Source: Actinomadura violacea (GTDB lineage Bacteria; Actinomycetota; Actinomycetes; Streptosporangiales; Streptosporangiaceae). Taken from it: 64,000 nt of DNA. Below are positions 52,078 through 61,200 of the stretch, one piece after another. Both the position numbers and the translations under genes were made by a program. The stretch spans positions 1 to 64,000 of the forward strand of contig NZ_JAGEPF010000042.1 in assembly GCF_017573465.1 (NCBI RefSeq), in the 5' to 3' direction. Below the pieces are notes generated by a model. The model saw nothing but the letters and a program-made list of their open reading frames with translations, was not told where the DNA came from and ran no database searches. Within the stretch, counting starts at the first letter, position 1. The number at the start of each line of letters is the position of its first letter.

Positions 52078-52992
52078 TCAGGCGGGGGCGGGGGCGTAGG
52101 TGACGCCGGTGAGGGACTCGGAGATCTGCCACAGGCGCTCGGCCAGGCCGGGCTTGGCGGCCTGCGGCGGGGTGACGACCTTGGCGGGGGCGCCGCGGTA
52201 CTGCAGGAGGCGGGGGCCGTAGCAGGCGCCGCCCTCGACGTCCGGCGCGGTGGCGGCGTAGAGGGACGGGAGCGCACCGGCGGCGGCGGGCTGCGCCACG
52301 ACGGTGTTGGCGAGCACCATGGCCTTCTGCATGACCGTGTTGCCGGCCATCTTCGGGCCGGCCTCCTGCAGGTTGGTGGCGGCGTAGCCGGGGTGGGCGG
52401 CGACGCTGGTGACCTCGGGGACGCGGCGGTCCAGCTCGCGGGCGAAGACGAGGTTGGCGAGCTTGGCCTGCCCGTAGGCGCCCCACTTGCTGTAGCGGCG
52501 CTCGCTCTGCAGGTCGGCGAAGCGGAACCGGCCGCCCCAGGCGGCCCCGGACGTCACCGTGACGACGCGGGCGGACGCGGCGGCGCGCAGCGCGGGCAGC
52601 AGCAGGCCGGTGAGCGCGAAGTGGCCGAGGTGGTTGGTGCCGAACTGCATCTCGAAGCCGTCGGCGGTCGTGCGGTGCGGGATCGCCATGACGCCGGCGT
52701 TGTTGACCAGGACGTCGAGGGGCGCGTCGCCGTACCGGGACGCGAACGCGCGGACCGACGCCAGGTCGGCGAGGTCGAGCGCGCCGAGGGTGACGTCGGC
52801 GCCGGGCGCGGCGGCCCTGATCCGGTCGAAGGCGGCCTGGCCGCGTTCGGCGCTGCGGCAGGCCAGCACGACGGACGCGCCGTGCCGGGCGAGCTGCAGG
52901 GCCGTGTGGTAGCCGATGCCGCTGTTGGCCCCGGTGACGATCGCCCGCCTGCCCTGCAGGCCGGGGATGTCGGCCGCCGTCCACCCGCTCAT
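52078..52992 (-). CDS. short-chain dehydrogenase, retinol dehydrogenase-like
   Basis: 304 residues. Rossmann TGANSGIGYHTA, NNAGVMAIPHRTTADGFEMQFGTNHLGHFALT (typical of the WW-oxidoreductase/retinol dehydrogenase-like SDRs), Ser in VTVTSGAAW and YGQAK as Tyr-x-x-x-Lys. NADP specificity is likely from the Arg in LACRSAERG. ATG 52992 was chosen over 53022. Stand-alone; substrate unknown. Confidence 0.92.
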   Translation of the reverse strand: MSGWTAADIPGLQGRRAIVTGANSGIGYHTALQLARHGASVVLACRSAERGQAAFDRIRAAAPGADVTLGALDLADLASVRAFASRYGDAPLDVLVNNAGVMAIPHRTTADGFEMQFGTNHLGHFALTGLLLPALRAAASARVVTVTSGAAWGGRFRFADLQSERRYSKWGAYGQAKLANLVFARELDRRVPEVTSVAAHPGYAATNLQEAGPKMAGNTVMQKAMVLANTVVAQPAAAGALPSLYAATAPDVEGGACYGPRLLQYRGAPAKVVTPPQAAKPGLAERLWQISESLTGVTYAPAPA

Positions 52993-53121
52993 GCGCACCT
53001 CCACGTCATAGCGCGACCTCAAAAGTTAGACGTGTCATGCAATAGCGACAACCCGTGTGGCACGATTCACAGACCCGGCCGGGCGATCCGAGGGCGCCCG
53101 GCCGGTCTCCCGCCGCTCGGG

Positions 53122-53610
53122 TCAGGCGGGAAGGTTCTTCTCGATGGCGGCGACGACGTCCGCGGACTCCGGCTCGGACTGCGGCGCGAACCGGGCGGCG
53201 ACCGCGCCGTCCGGGGCGATCAGGAACTTCTCGAAGTTCCACCGGATGTCGCCGGTGTGGCCCTCGGCGTCGGGAGTGCCGACGAGGCCCCCGTACAGCG
53301 CGTGCCGGCCGTCGCCGTTGACCTCGATCTTCTCGGTCATGGGGAAGGTGACCCCGTAGGTCGCCGAGCAGAACTCGGCGATCTCCTCGGCACTGCCGGG
53401 CTCCTGGCCCATGAACTGGTTGCAGGGCACGCCGAGAACGGTGAAGCCGCGCTCGGCGAACCGCTCCTGCAGTCGCTCCAGTCCGGAGTACTGCGGGGTC
53501 AGGCCGCACTTGGAGGCGACGTTGACGACGAGCACGGCCTTGCCCCGATACTGCCCGAGGTCCGCGGAACCGCCCCGCAGACCCTCGATCTCCACGTCAT
53601 AGAAGGACAT
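53122..53610 (-). CDS. glutathione peroxidase-family peroxidase
   Basis: 162 residues. Peroxidatic Cys35 in VNVASKCGLTPQY, then GVPCNQFMGQEPG (Cys63, Gln) and RWNFEKFLI (Trp, Asn) complete the catalytic set. Cys81 in EFCSATYG suits a resolving Cys, so it is probably thioredoxin-dependent; actinomycetes lack glutathione. It reduces hydrogen and lipid peroxides in the cytoplasm. Normal length. Confidence 0.94.
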   Translation of the reverse strand: MSFYDVEIEGLRGGSADLGQYRGKAVLVVNVASKCGLTPQYSGLERLQERFAERGFTVLGVPCNQFMGQEPGSAEEIAEFCSATYGVTFPMTEKIEVNGDGRHALYGGLVGTPDAEGHTGDIRWNFEKFLIAPDGAVAARFAPQSEPESADVVAAIEKNLPA

Positions 53611-53676
53611 GTGGCCGATCCTAGGCGATCACCTCCGGCCCGCACCGCCGGGACGGCACCACCCGGACGGGCCGGG

Positions 53677-53838
53677 TCACGGCGACAGGTCCAGGCTGCT
53701 CACGAACGAGGCGACCTGATCACCCGCCCTCCCCAGCTGCGTGAACGCGTTGTTGACGAAGCCGGCCGCGTCCCGGGGTGAGCTCAGCAGGTAGAAGATG
53801 ACGAAGGCGATGGCCACATAGCGGAGGTTCTTCTTCAT
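53677..53838 (-). CDS. 53-residue membrane protein, tandem paralogue 1
   Basis: Starts at ATG 53838 (MKKNLRYVAIAFVIFYLLSS), one N-terminal transmembrane helix then a short amphipathic part ending QVASFVSSLDLSP. It is clearly a paralogue of the next small gene (54007-54165): both run Lys-Lys, a hydrophobic helix, a Ser/Pro break, then GF/NLVNNA, a leucine-glycine step and a Ser-rich end. Unknown family, conserved feel in actinobacteria. A likely real small gene. Confidence 0.7.
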   Translation of the reverse strand: MKKNLRYVAIAFVIFYLLSSPRDAAGFVNNAFTQLGRAGDQVASFVSSLDLSP

Positions 53839-53966
53839 CCGTACGCCGTCCCTGTTGTAGCGCAGCGACACATTGACCCGATCCAATGATGCCCAGCCGC
53901 GTCTGCTCGCAAAGCGGGATTTTACTGTGACGCGGGGGAGAGCGCTTGCTTGCCGCGCGCGAAAAA

Positions 53967-53993
53967 GCCCCGCACCCACCGCGGGTACGGGGC
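53967..53993 (-). terminator. Rho-independent terminator with T-tract
   Basis: GCCCCG and ACCC pair with GGGT and CGGGGC. On the minus strand the stem is followed by TTTTT, rare in this genome. It lies just after the stop of the 52-residue gene at 54007 and separates it from its paralogue. Confidence 0.8.
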
Positions 53994-54006
53994 CTCGGAG
54001 CGGCGC

Positions 54007-54165
54007 CTAGTTGGGAATCGCGCTCATGAACTGCGACAACGACTCGGCCGCGGTCCCCAGCCCGCTCAGGGCGTTGTTGACCAGATTCGCCGCTCCCTCG
54101 GGCCTGCTGATGACATACCACGCCACAAAGGCGATAGAGGCCAGCTTCAACTGCTTCTTGTTCAC
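54007..54165 (-). CDS. 52-residue membrane protein, tandem paralogue 2
   Basis: From GTG 54165 with AGAGGG upstream: starts MNKKQLKLASIAFVAWYVIS, one transmembrane helix, then AANLVNNALSGLG and a C-terminal SQFMSAIPN. It is too short for ordinary ORF cut-offs but matches its neighbour residue by residue in pattern. Followed by a Rho-independent terminator. Function unknown; perhaps part of a membrane stress or division complex, without evidence. Confidence 0.7.
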   Translation of the reverse strand: MNKKQLKLASIAFVAWYVISRPEGAANLVNNALSGLGTAAESLSQFMSAIPN

Positions 54166-54276
54166 TACAACCACCCTCTGCGGTCGGATGCCTACGGAGT
54201 GTAGTTCCCAAGGGTGGCGGCATGGAGAGCAAGGCAGGGCAAAGTCAGGGTCTTGTCCGCTTGGAGCGGACGCGGC

Positions 54277-54573
54277 TCAGCGGGCGTGCCCGGTGAGGTA
54301 CTCGATGTAGAAGGGCCGCAGGGCGTCGGCGACCTCGCCCTCCCCCGCGTGCGTGAACTCGCGCAGCAGCGACAGGCCGTGGAAGAGGTCGAACTCGGCG
54401 CGGTCGACCTCGCCGGTGGCCGCGGCGGCGGCCGGGATGGCGCGCAGCAGGTCCCACAGGAAGCCCACGTCGTGGCGCTGTTTGGCCAGGTCCATCGCGC
54501 GGTCGTGCAGTTCCTTGGACGACAGGTTCGAAAGGTCGTCCTGCTTCGCGCCCTCAGGCGTCACATCCGCCAT
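54277..54573 (-). CDS. conserved actinobacterial protein, unknown function
   Basis: 98 residues, soluble and helical. NLSSKELHDRAMDLAKQRHDVGFLWDLLRAIPAAAAATGE and a C-terminal EVADALRPFYIEYLTGHAR recall a small conserved hypothetical family of Streptomyces and relatives. No active site seen. It follows the LCP gene on the same strand but is separated from it by a strong hairpin. Its own start ATG 54573 lies in a 57-base gap. Confidence 0.78.
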   Translation of the reverse strand: MADVTPEGAKQDDLSNLSSKELHDRAMDLAKQRHDVGFLWDLLRAIPAAAAATGEVDRAEFDLFHGLSLLREFTHAGEGEVADALRPFYIEYLTGHAR

Positions 54574-54590
54574 GCCCCGACTCTATGCCA

Positions 54591-54624
54591 AGCCCGGCCC
54601 GGCCCCACAGGGCCGGGCCGGGCT
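54591..54624 (-). terminator. terminator hairpin after LCP gene
   Basis: 14-bp perfect stem (AGCCCGGCCCGGCC with its complement) around the loop CCACAG, six bases after the LCP stop codon on the minus strand. Confidence 0.8.
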
Positions 54625-54630
54625 CGTGCG

Positions 54631-55791
54631 TCACTTCTGGCCGAGGTCGGACGGGATCGGCTGCCCCTGCTTGAGCGCGCCGAACAGCTCCGACGCCTTC
54701 GTCCTGTCCCAGGTGATGTAGGAGCCGGCGCTCGCCGACGACCCGGTGCCGCCGACCGGGACGGTCGTCGTCACGCCCCCGTTGGAGACGCCGCGCATCG
54801 CCCACATCATCCGCATCAGGTCGTACAGGTGGTCGCCGTCGTCCACGAGGAAGTTGCTGGTGGAGTTCAGGGCGAGCGGGACGCTGCGGAACGGGTTGAG
54901 GAGCGTCGCGGGGCTGGAGGCCTTCTTCATCAGCGCGCCGAAGAACTGCCGCTGGTGCTCGACGCGCTCCAGGTCGGCGCGGGCGTAGTGGCGGCTGCGG
55001 ACGTAGCCGAGCGCGTCGCTGCCCTTGAGGTTCTGGCAGCCGGCCTTCAGGTCGATGCCGGCCTTCGGGTCCTTGAGGTTCTCCTTGACGCAGATGTTCA
55101 CGCCGCCGACGGCGTCGACCACGCCCACGAACCCGTTGAACCCGATCTCGGCGTAGTGGTCGATGTGCACGCCGGTCGCCTTCTCGACGGTCTGCGCGAG
55201 CAGCTTCGGCCCGCCGAACGCGAAGGCCGCGTTCAGCTTGTTGGAGCCGTGCCCCGGGATCGGGACGTAGGAGTCGCGCGGGAGGCTGACGAGGGACGTG
55301 CCGCCGGCGCCGTAGTGCAGCAGCATCATCGAGTCGGTGCGCCGCCCCGCGGCGTAGCCGGTGTGGAGCTTCTTCTGCGCCGCCTTGTCCAGGCCCTTGC
55401 GGCTGTCGGAGCCGACGATCAGCCAGTTGGTGCCGGGCGTGTCGGCGACCCGCCCCGGGTAGTCGACCAGGACCGACTCCCGTTCCAGCCGCGAGTCGAG
55501 GTAGAAGTAGCCGCCGACGATCAGCAGCACGATGACGACGGCCAGCACACCGAGGACCCGGGGCCAGCGGCGCCGCCTGCGCCGCCGCGGCGGCGGGCCG
55601 CCCGCCGGGCCGTCGGGGTAGGAGCGGCCTCCGGCGAGCTGGTCGCCGGAGTACGGGTCCTCGTACGGGTCGCCGTACGCCTCGCGCCCGTAGGCGGCCT
55701 GATGGTGCTCCGCGCGTACGGAGTTCTGCCTCTCGCGGACCACGCCGTCGTCCTTCCTGCGTGTCCTGCCCTCGGGCCAGCCGTCGGTCAT
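54631..55791 (-). CDS. LytR-CpsA-Psr (LCP) cell-wall polymer ligase
   Basis: 386 residues. A charged cytoplasmic N-terminus (about 1-75, with eight Arg in a row region before the membrane) and one helix (RVLGVLAVVIVLLIVGGYFYL) anchor the outer LCP domain. NWLIVGSDSRKG, GRRTDSMMLLHY and LVSLPRDSYVPIPGHG carry the conserved Arg/Asp residues that bind polyprenyl-pyrophosphate; GSDALGYVRSRHY and DLERVEHQRQF the later motifs. It attaches teichoic-acid-like or arabinogalactan-like polymers to peptidoglycan. Intact. Divergent from the ABC exporter. Confidence 0.93.
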   Translation of the reverse strand: MTDGWPEGRTRRKDDGVVRERQNSVRAEHHQAAYGREAYGDPYEDPYSGDQLAGGRSYPDGPAGGPPPRRRRRRRWPRVLGVLAVVIVLLIVGGYFYLDSRLERESVLVDYPGRVADTPGTNWLIVGSDSRKGLDKAAQKKLHTGYAAGRRTDSMMLLHYGAGGTSLVSLPRDSYVPIPGHGSNKLNAAFAFGGPKLLAQTVEKATGVHIDHYAEIGFNGFVGVVDAVGGVNICVKENLKDPKAGIDLKAGCQNLKGSDALGYVRSRHYARADLERVEHQRQFFGALMKKASSPATLLNPFRSVPLALNSTSNFLVDDGDHLYDLMRMMWAMRGVSNGGVTTTVPVGGTGSSASAGSYITWDRTKASELFGALKQGQPIPSDLGQK

Positions 55792-55948
55792 GCCGTAGAC
55801 CCTAGACACTCGCACGGCGTGCCGCGTCCATCCGGCGCATGATTGTCCACAACTCCAAATCACTACGTTATGTGACATGTGAAGCGGACAGCGTCCCCCT
55901 AAAGGCGCAGACTGCCCTTCGGTGGCACAGACGTGCGGAGGGCGGTCC

Positions 55949-57925
55949 ATGGGCACGAGGCTGCGTATCACCAGAAGGTTCCCGCTGCTCGCGCTCCTGC
56001 GGCGCCGCCCGGATCCCGCCGGCGGCGAGCCGGGCGACCCGTTCGAGGCGGAGCTGCCGGAACTGTCGGCGCACGTGTGGCACGCCCGGGACGGCGAGCT
56101 CGCCGAGACGGGGATGGGCACCATGGCCCGGCGGCTCCCCGCGGTGATCGCGCAGGCGGCCGGGCTGGCCTGGCGGGCGAACCGCGCCGACACCACCGCG
56201 ACGATCTCCCTCAACCTCGCGGCCGGGCTGTTCACCGCGTTCGGGCTGCTGGCCACGACCGGCGTGCTCACCGCGCTGTTCAGCGCCGGGCCGACGCCCG
56301 GCCGGGTCCGCGACGCGCTGCCGTCGCTGGCGCTCGTCGCCGGGTCGGTGGCGCTGCGGTCCGGGCTGCAGGCCGCCGCCGGCTGGACGCAGGCGCGCCT
56401 CGAACCGCAGGTCCAGCGGCTCGTCGAGTTGCGGCTCTACGAGGCGACCACCGCAGCGGACCTGACCGCCCTCGACGACTCCTCGTTCCTGGACGACCTG
56501 CAGCGCGCCGAGACCCGCGGGATGAACGCGGCGCCCCAGGTCGTCCAGCACGCCGTGGACGTGCTGACCGGCGCCGTCGGCATGGCCGCCGCCGCCGGGA
56601 CCCTCGGCGTGCTGCACCCGCTGCTGCTCCCGCTGCTCCTGCTGACCGCCGTCCCGGAGGGATGGGCGTCCGTGCGCAGCGCCCGGCTGCGGTACGCGAC
56701 GATGCTCGCCCTGGTCGGCGTCGCCCGCCGCAAGTGGATCCTGTCCAGCCTGATGACCGAGCGGCGGCACGCCGCCGAGGTCCGCGCGTTCACCATGCGG
56801 CCGTTCCTGCTCGGCGAGTACGACCGCTTCGCCGCCCACCAGCGCCGCGTCGAGCTCGGGCTCGCCCGCCGGCAGACCACCACGAAAATCACCGGGGACG
56901 TGCTGAAGGGCCTCGCGACCGCCGGCGTCTACATCGCGCTCGGGCTGCTGCTGTGGCGCGGCTGGGTGCCGCTCGCCGTCGCCGGCACCGCCGTCCTGGC
57001 GATCAGGAGCGGGCAGACGTCCCTGGCCAACCTCGTGTTCGCCGTGAACCAGTGCTACGAGGAGGGCCTCTACTTCGGCGACTACCTGGCCTTCTGCGAC
57101 GCCGCCGAGGCCCGCATCCCGCACCGCGCCCTGCCCGCCCGGCCGACGCTGCCCGACCCGTTCGGCCGGATCCAGGTCCGCGACGTCACCTTCACCTACC
57201 CCGGCTCCGACGCGCCCTCCCTCCGCGGCGTCTCGCTGGAACTGCGCCGCGGCGAGGTCGTCGCGCTCGTCGGGGAGAACGGATCCGGCAAGACCACCCT
57301 CTCCCGGATCATGGCGGGCCTCTATGACCCCGACGGCGGCGAGGTCCGCTGGGACGAGGTGTCCCTCGCCGACGTCCCGCAGGACGAGGTGTGGAGCCGC
57401 GTCGCCGTCATCGCGCAGGAGTACACCCACTGGCCGATGACCGCCCGGCAGAACATCACCATGGGACGCGGGCCCGCGCACCGCGCCGGCGGACCGGAGG
57501 ACCCCGGCGTGCTCGCCGCCGCCCGCGCGTCCGGCGCCGAGGAGGTCGTCGCCGACCTGGCCCGCGGCTACGACACCCTCCTGGACCGCCGATTCCAGGG
57601 CGGCGCCGAACTGTCCGGCGGGCAGTGGCAGCGGCTCGCCGTGGCCCGCGGCTTCTACCGGGACGCGCCGCTGCTCATCTGCGACGAGCCCTCCGCCAGC
57701 CTCGACGCCCGCGCCGAGCACCTGCTGTTCGACCGCATCCGCGACCACGCCGCCGGACGCACCGTCCTGCTCATCACGCACCGCCTCGCCAGCGTCCGCT
57801 ACGCCGACCGCATCTACGTACTGGAACACGGCAAGGTCACCGAGGAAGGCGACCACGACACCCTGATGTCCCGCAACGGCCTCTACGCCGACCTCTACAC
57901 CCTCCAAGCATCCGCATATAGGTGA
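55949..57925 (+). CDS. ABC exporter, lanthipeptide/peptide type
   Basis: 658 residues, fused permease-ATPase. The membrane part (about 65-370) has six helices; the ATPase has GENGSGKTT, ELSGGQWQRLAVARG, LLICDEPSASLD and LLITHR, all intact. The Trp in LSGGQWQR and overall plan resemble NisT/SpaT-like exporters in lanthipeptide clusters, and no C39 peptidase domain is present. Yet no precursor, LanM or LanBC gene is in the window. GGAGG is 6 bases before ATG 55949. Substrate unknown. Confidence 0.9.
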   Translation: MGTRLRITRRFPLLALLRRRPDPAGGEPGDPFEAELPELSAHVWHARDGELAETGMGTMARRLPAVIAQAAGLAWRANRADTTATISLNLAAGLFTAFGLLATTGVLTALFSAGPTPGRVRDALPSLALVAGSVALRSGLQAAAGWTQARLEPQVQRLVELRLYEATTAADLTALDDSSFLDDLQRAETRGMNAAPQVVQHAVDVLTGAVGMAAAAGTLGVLHPLLLPLLLLTAVPEGWASVRSARLRYATMLALVGVARRKWILSSLMTERRHAAEVRAFTMRPFLLGEYDRFAAHQRRVELGLARRQTTTKITGDVLKGLATAGVYIALGLLLWRGWVPLAVAGTAVLAIRSGQTSLANLVFAVNQCYEEGLYFGDYLAFCDAAEARIPHRALPARPTLPDPFGRIQVRDVTFTYPGSDAPSLRGVSLELRRGEVVALVGENGSGKTTLSRIMAGLYDPDGGEVRWDEVSLADVPQDEVWSRVAVIAQEYTHWPMTARQNITMGRGPAHRAGGPEDPGVLAAARASGAEEVVADLARGYDTLLDRRFQGGAELSGGQWQRLAVARGFYRDAPLLICDEPSASLDARAEHLLFDRIRDHAAGRTVLLITHRLASVRYADRIYVLEHGKVTEEGDHDTLMSRNGLYADLYTLQASAYR

Positions 57926-57937
57926 TAGCTGTGTTTT

Positions 57938-58179
57938 CCCAGGGGGGCTGTTTTTCCCAGGGGGGCGACCCCCTGGAACCCCCGTTACGACGGACGAGGC
58001 GTTTCACGCTCCGCTAGCGCTCCGCGCGAAACGGCCTTTCATCCCAGGGGGGCGACCCCCTGGAACCCCCGTTGCGACGGACGAGGCGTTTCACGCTCCG
58101 CTAGCGCTCCGCGTGAAACGCCTCGTCCGTCGTCGGGCAGGCCCGCTGCGCTCGCTGCACTCGCTCCGCGTGCCTGCCC
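57938..58179. repeat. tandem 87-base palindromic repeat region
   Basis: The 334-base gap 57926-58259 holds this. Two 87-base units start at 57956 and 58043 (CCCAGGGGGGCGACCCCCTG... to ...CGCTCCGCTAGCGCTCCGCG), with a partial copy at 57938. The second unit ends in a perfect 21-bp inverted repeat (58076-58096 with 58111-58131, 14-base loop). A further stem GGGCAGGC/GCCTGCCC spans 58135-58179. It separates convergent genes and may act as a terminator. The rest of the gap shows only partial palindromes. Confidence 0.8.
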
Positions 58180-58259
58180 GTGGGCGGTGGCTGAGGTTCA
58201 AACCACCGGGGCGGGTCGGGTCGTCGAGCGCTCCGCGTGTGCGCCCGGGGTGGTGGGGG

Positions 58260-61200
58260 CTAGATGTAGGGGCCGTAGGCGTTGTGGCCGGGGTCGGGGG
58301 GTGTTTCGGGGAGGTCTTCGGGGCGCAGGAGGCGGACCTCGGCGGGGTCGACGGCCTCGGGGTCGGCGTCGTGGGCGGCGGTGATGCGCTGCGCCTGCCG
58401 GGCCACCGCGGCGTCCAGCAGGTTGCGGACGAGGCGGGCGTTGCCGAAGGAGGAGCCGCGCGGCTGGACGGCGACGAGCCGGCGCAGCGCGCCGGGCACG
58501 CCGGGGTCCAGGGTGAGGCCGGCCGTCGCCGCCATCAGCTCGAAGATCGTGACCAGCTCGTCGTCGGAGTAGTCGGGGAAGCGCAGGATCTGCGGGAAGC
58601 GCGACTCCAGGCCCGGGTTGGAGCGCAGGAACCGCTCCATCTCGGCGTCGTAGCCCGCCACGATCACCACGAGGTCGGCGCGGTGCTCCTCCATCAGCCG
58701 CAGCAGCTCGGCGATCGCCTCGTGCCCGAAGTCGCGCTGGTCGCCGCCGCCCGCCGAGGTCAGCGCGTACGCCTCGTCGATGAACAGCACGCCGCCGAGG
58801 GCCCGCTCGACCGCGGACCGCACCCGCGGCGCGGTCTGCCCGATGAACTCGGCGACGAGGTCGGCGCGGGTCACCTCGACCAGGTGCCCGGACGACAGCA
58901 GGCCGAGCCGGGCGTACACGGCCGCGACGAGCCGCGCGATGGTGGTCTTCGCGGTGCCCGGGTTGCCCATGAACACCATGTGCCGGGTCGGGACGGTCAG
59001 CGGGACGCCGGCGTCGCGGCGCATCTGCTCGGCGCGGGCCTCGGCGACCAGCGCGTCCACCTGCCGTTTGATCTCCTTGAGCCCGATCAGCCGGTTGATC
59101 TCGCCGAGCGGGTCGGACGAGACGTCCCCGCCGCCGCGGGCGAGGGCGTCGGGGACGTCCTCCAGAAGGATCACGTCGAGCGACTCGGTCTCGTCGACGA
59201 TTCCGTCGGCGAGCACGCGGCGGCCCTGCATCGCGACCGCCCGGTCCAGCAGGTTGATCATGATGCGGGCGTTGCCGAAGCCGTTGTCGCGCGGCGCGGC
59301 CTGCGCGAGCGCGCGCACCTTGTCCAGGACGCCGGGCGCGAGCGCGAACCCCCCGTCGGCGGCCTTGCCCGCGAACACCTCGACCAGCTCGTCGTCGGTG
59401 AGGTCGGGGAAGTGGACGGTCCGGGGGAACAGCGCGGCGAGGCCCGGCTGGGACTTCAGCAGGCCGTTCAGCTCCGCCTGCGGCCCGGTCAGCACCACGA
59501 CGAGGTCGTCGGCGTGCGCCTGGACGGTCGTGAGCAGCACGTCGAGGACCTCGCGGCCGCGTGCGGCGTCCACGGACGCGGCGGCGAACGCGTGCGCGTC
59601 CCGGACGACCAGGACGCCGCCGAGCGCCTGCTCGACGGCGCGGCGGACCCGCAGCACGCTCTCGGTGGCGTACTCGCCGAGCAGGTCGGCGCGCTCCACC
59701 TCGACCGTGTGCCCGGACGACAGCAACTCGAGCCCGGCGTAGATGCGGCCGAGGATCCGCGCGACCTTGGTCTTGCCGGTTCCGGGGTTGCCGGTGAACA
59801 CCAGGTGCCGGGGGCGCGCGGCGAGCGCCATGCCCGCCTCGCGGCGCAGCCGGGCCGCCTTGGCCTCGGCGACCAGCGCGTCCACCTCCCGCTTGACCGG
59901 CGCGATGCCGGCGCAGGCGGCGAGCTCGGCGTACGGGTCGGTGTCGGCGGGACGGCCGGGGATGAGCCGCTGCGGCAGGTCCGCGGCGGTGACCTCCGGC
60001 GCGCCGCCGTCCGTGCCGGCGCGCGCCGCCGCGACGCACTGCGCGGCGGTGTGCTCGGCGAGCCGCGCGCCGCGCAGGTTCAGCAGCGGCGGCGTCCGGC
60101 TGAGCAGGACCCCGGCGGTCGCGGCGACCTCGGCCGGCACGGTGGCGCCCCGCGCCCGGACGGCACGGGTGAACAGCTCGGCGAAGTCGTCCTCGGCGAA
60201 GTCGTGCGTGCGGACCGCCTCGAACGCCCGGACGAGCGCCGGGTTGGCCTCGAACAGCCGCCGGTCGCCGCCGGGGCGGCACAGCGCGACGACGTCCAGG
60301 CGGGGCGAGCGCGCCATGAGCCGGCGCAGCTCCTCGACCGCCGCCGCGCCGCAGCGCTCGTAGGACACCAGCCGCTCCAGGTCGTCGACGACCAGCAGCA
60401 TCCGGCCCTCGACGCAGTCGCGGACGCGGGCTTGCAGCCACAGCGCGGCGTCGCTGACGCCGAGCGAGGCGAACACCTGGTCGGAGACCCACAGCGCCTC
60501 GCGCACGGCGCCGCCGGCGGCCAGCCGGCGCTCCAGCAGCTCGGCGGCGGTGCCCTTGCCGGTGCCCTCGGGGCCGGCGATCAGCAGCCGGACGGGCCGC
60601 TCCCCCGCCAGCCGCGCGGCCAGCGCGTCGCGGACGGCCCGGGCCAGCTCCGGCTGCCCGATCAGCTCGTCGCGCGTCTCCTCCTGCGTCTCGTCCCGCC
60701 CGGCGTCGCCCTCTGCGGACGAGTCGTCCGGGCGGTCCTCCCCCGTGCCCGGCGAGAGCCGGCCGGCCAGCGGGTTGACGACGCGGCGCGCCGCGAACAG
60801 CCGCCGCAGGTCGGACTGGAACGGCCGCACCGGGACGCGGCAGCGGGGGCTCGTCGGCGCGTCCGGCAGGCCCTGCACCGCGCCGGTGACGCGGACCGCC
60901 ATGTCCAGCCACGCCCGCGCCGCGTCCGCCTCGCCCGCGACCAGACCGCGCGCGAGCCATCCGCGCACGTCCTGCTGCCACGCCTCGACGGAGAACCCGG
61001 ACCGGACCGCGCGGAACCGCTCCTGCAGGTTCTCGTAGCGGTCGGCGCCGAGCACCATCGCGAACTCCGCCGGAACCGCCGCCGCCTCGGCCGCCAGCAG
61101 CAGCTTGGCCAGCGCCGCGTCCGCTCCGTCGCCGTCCAGGACGGCGCCCGACAGGCGCGCGTGCGCCGCGTCCAGCCCGTCGCATGCCCAGCCGAGGTAC

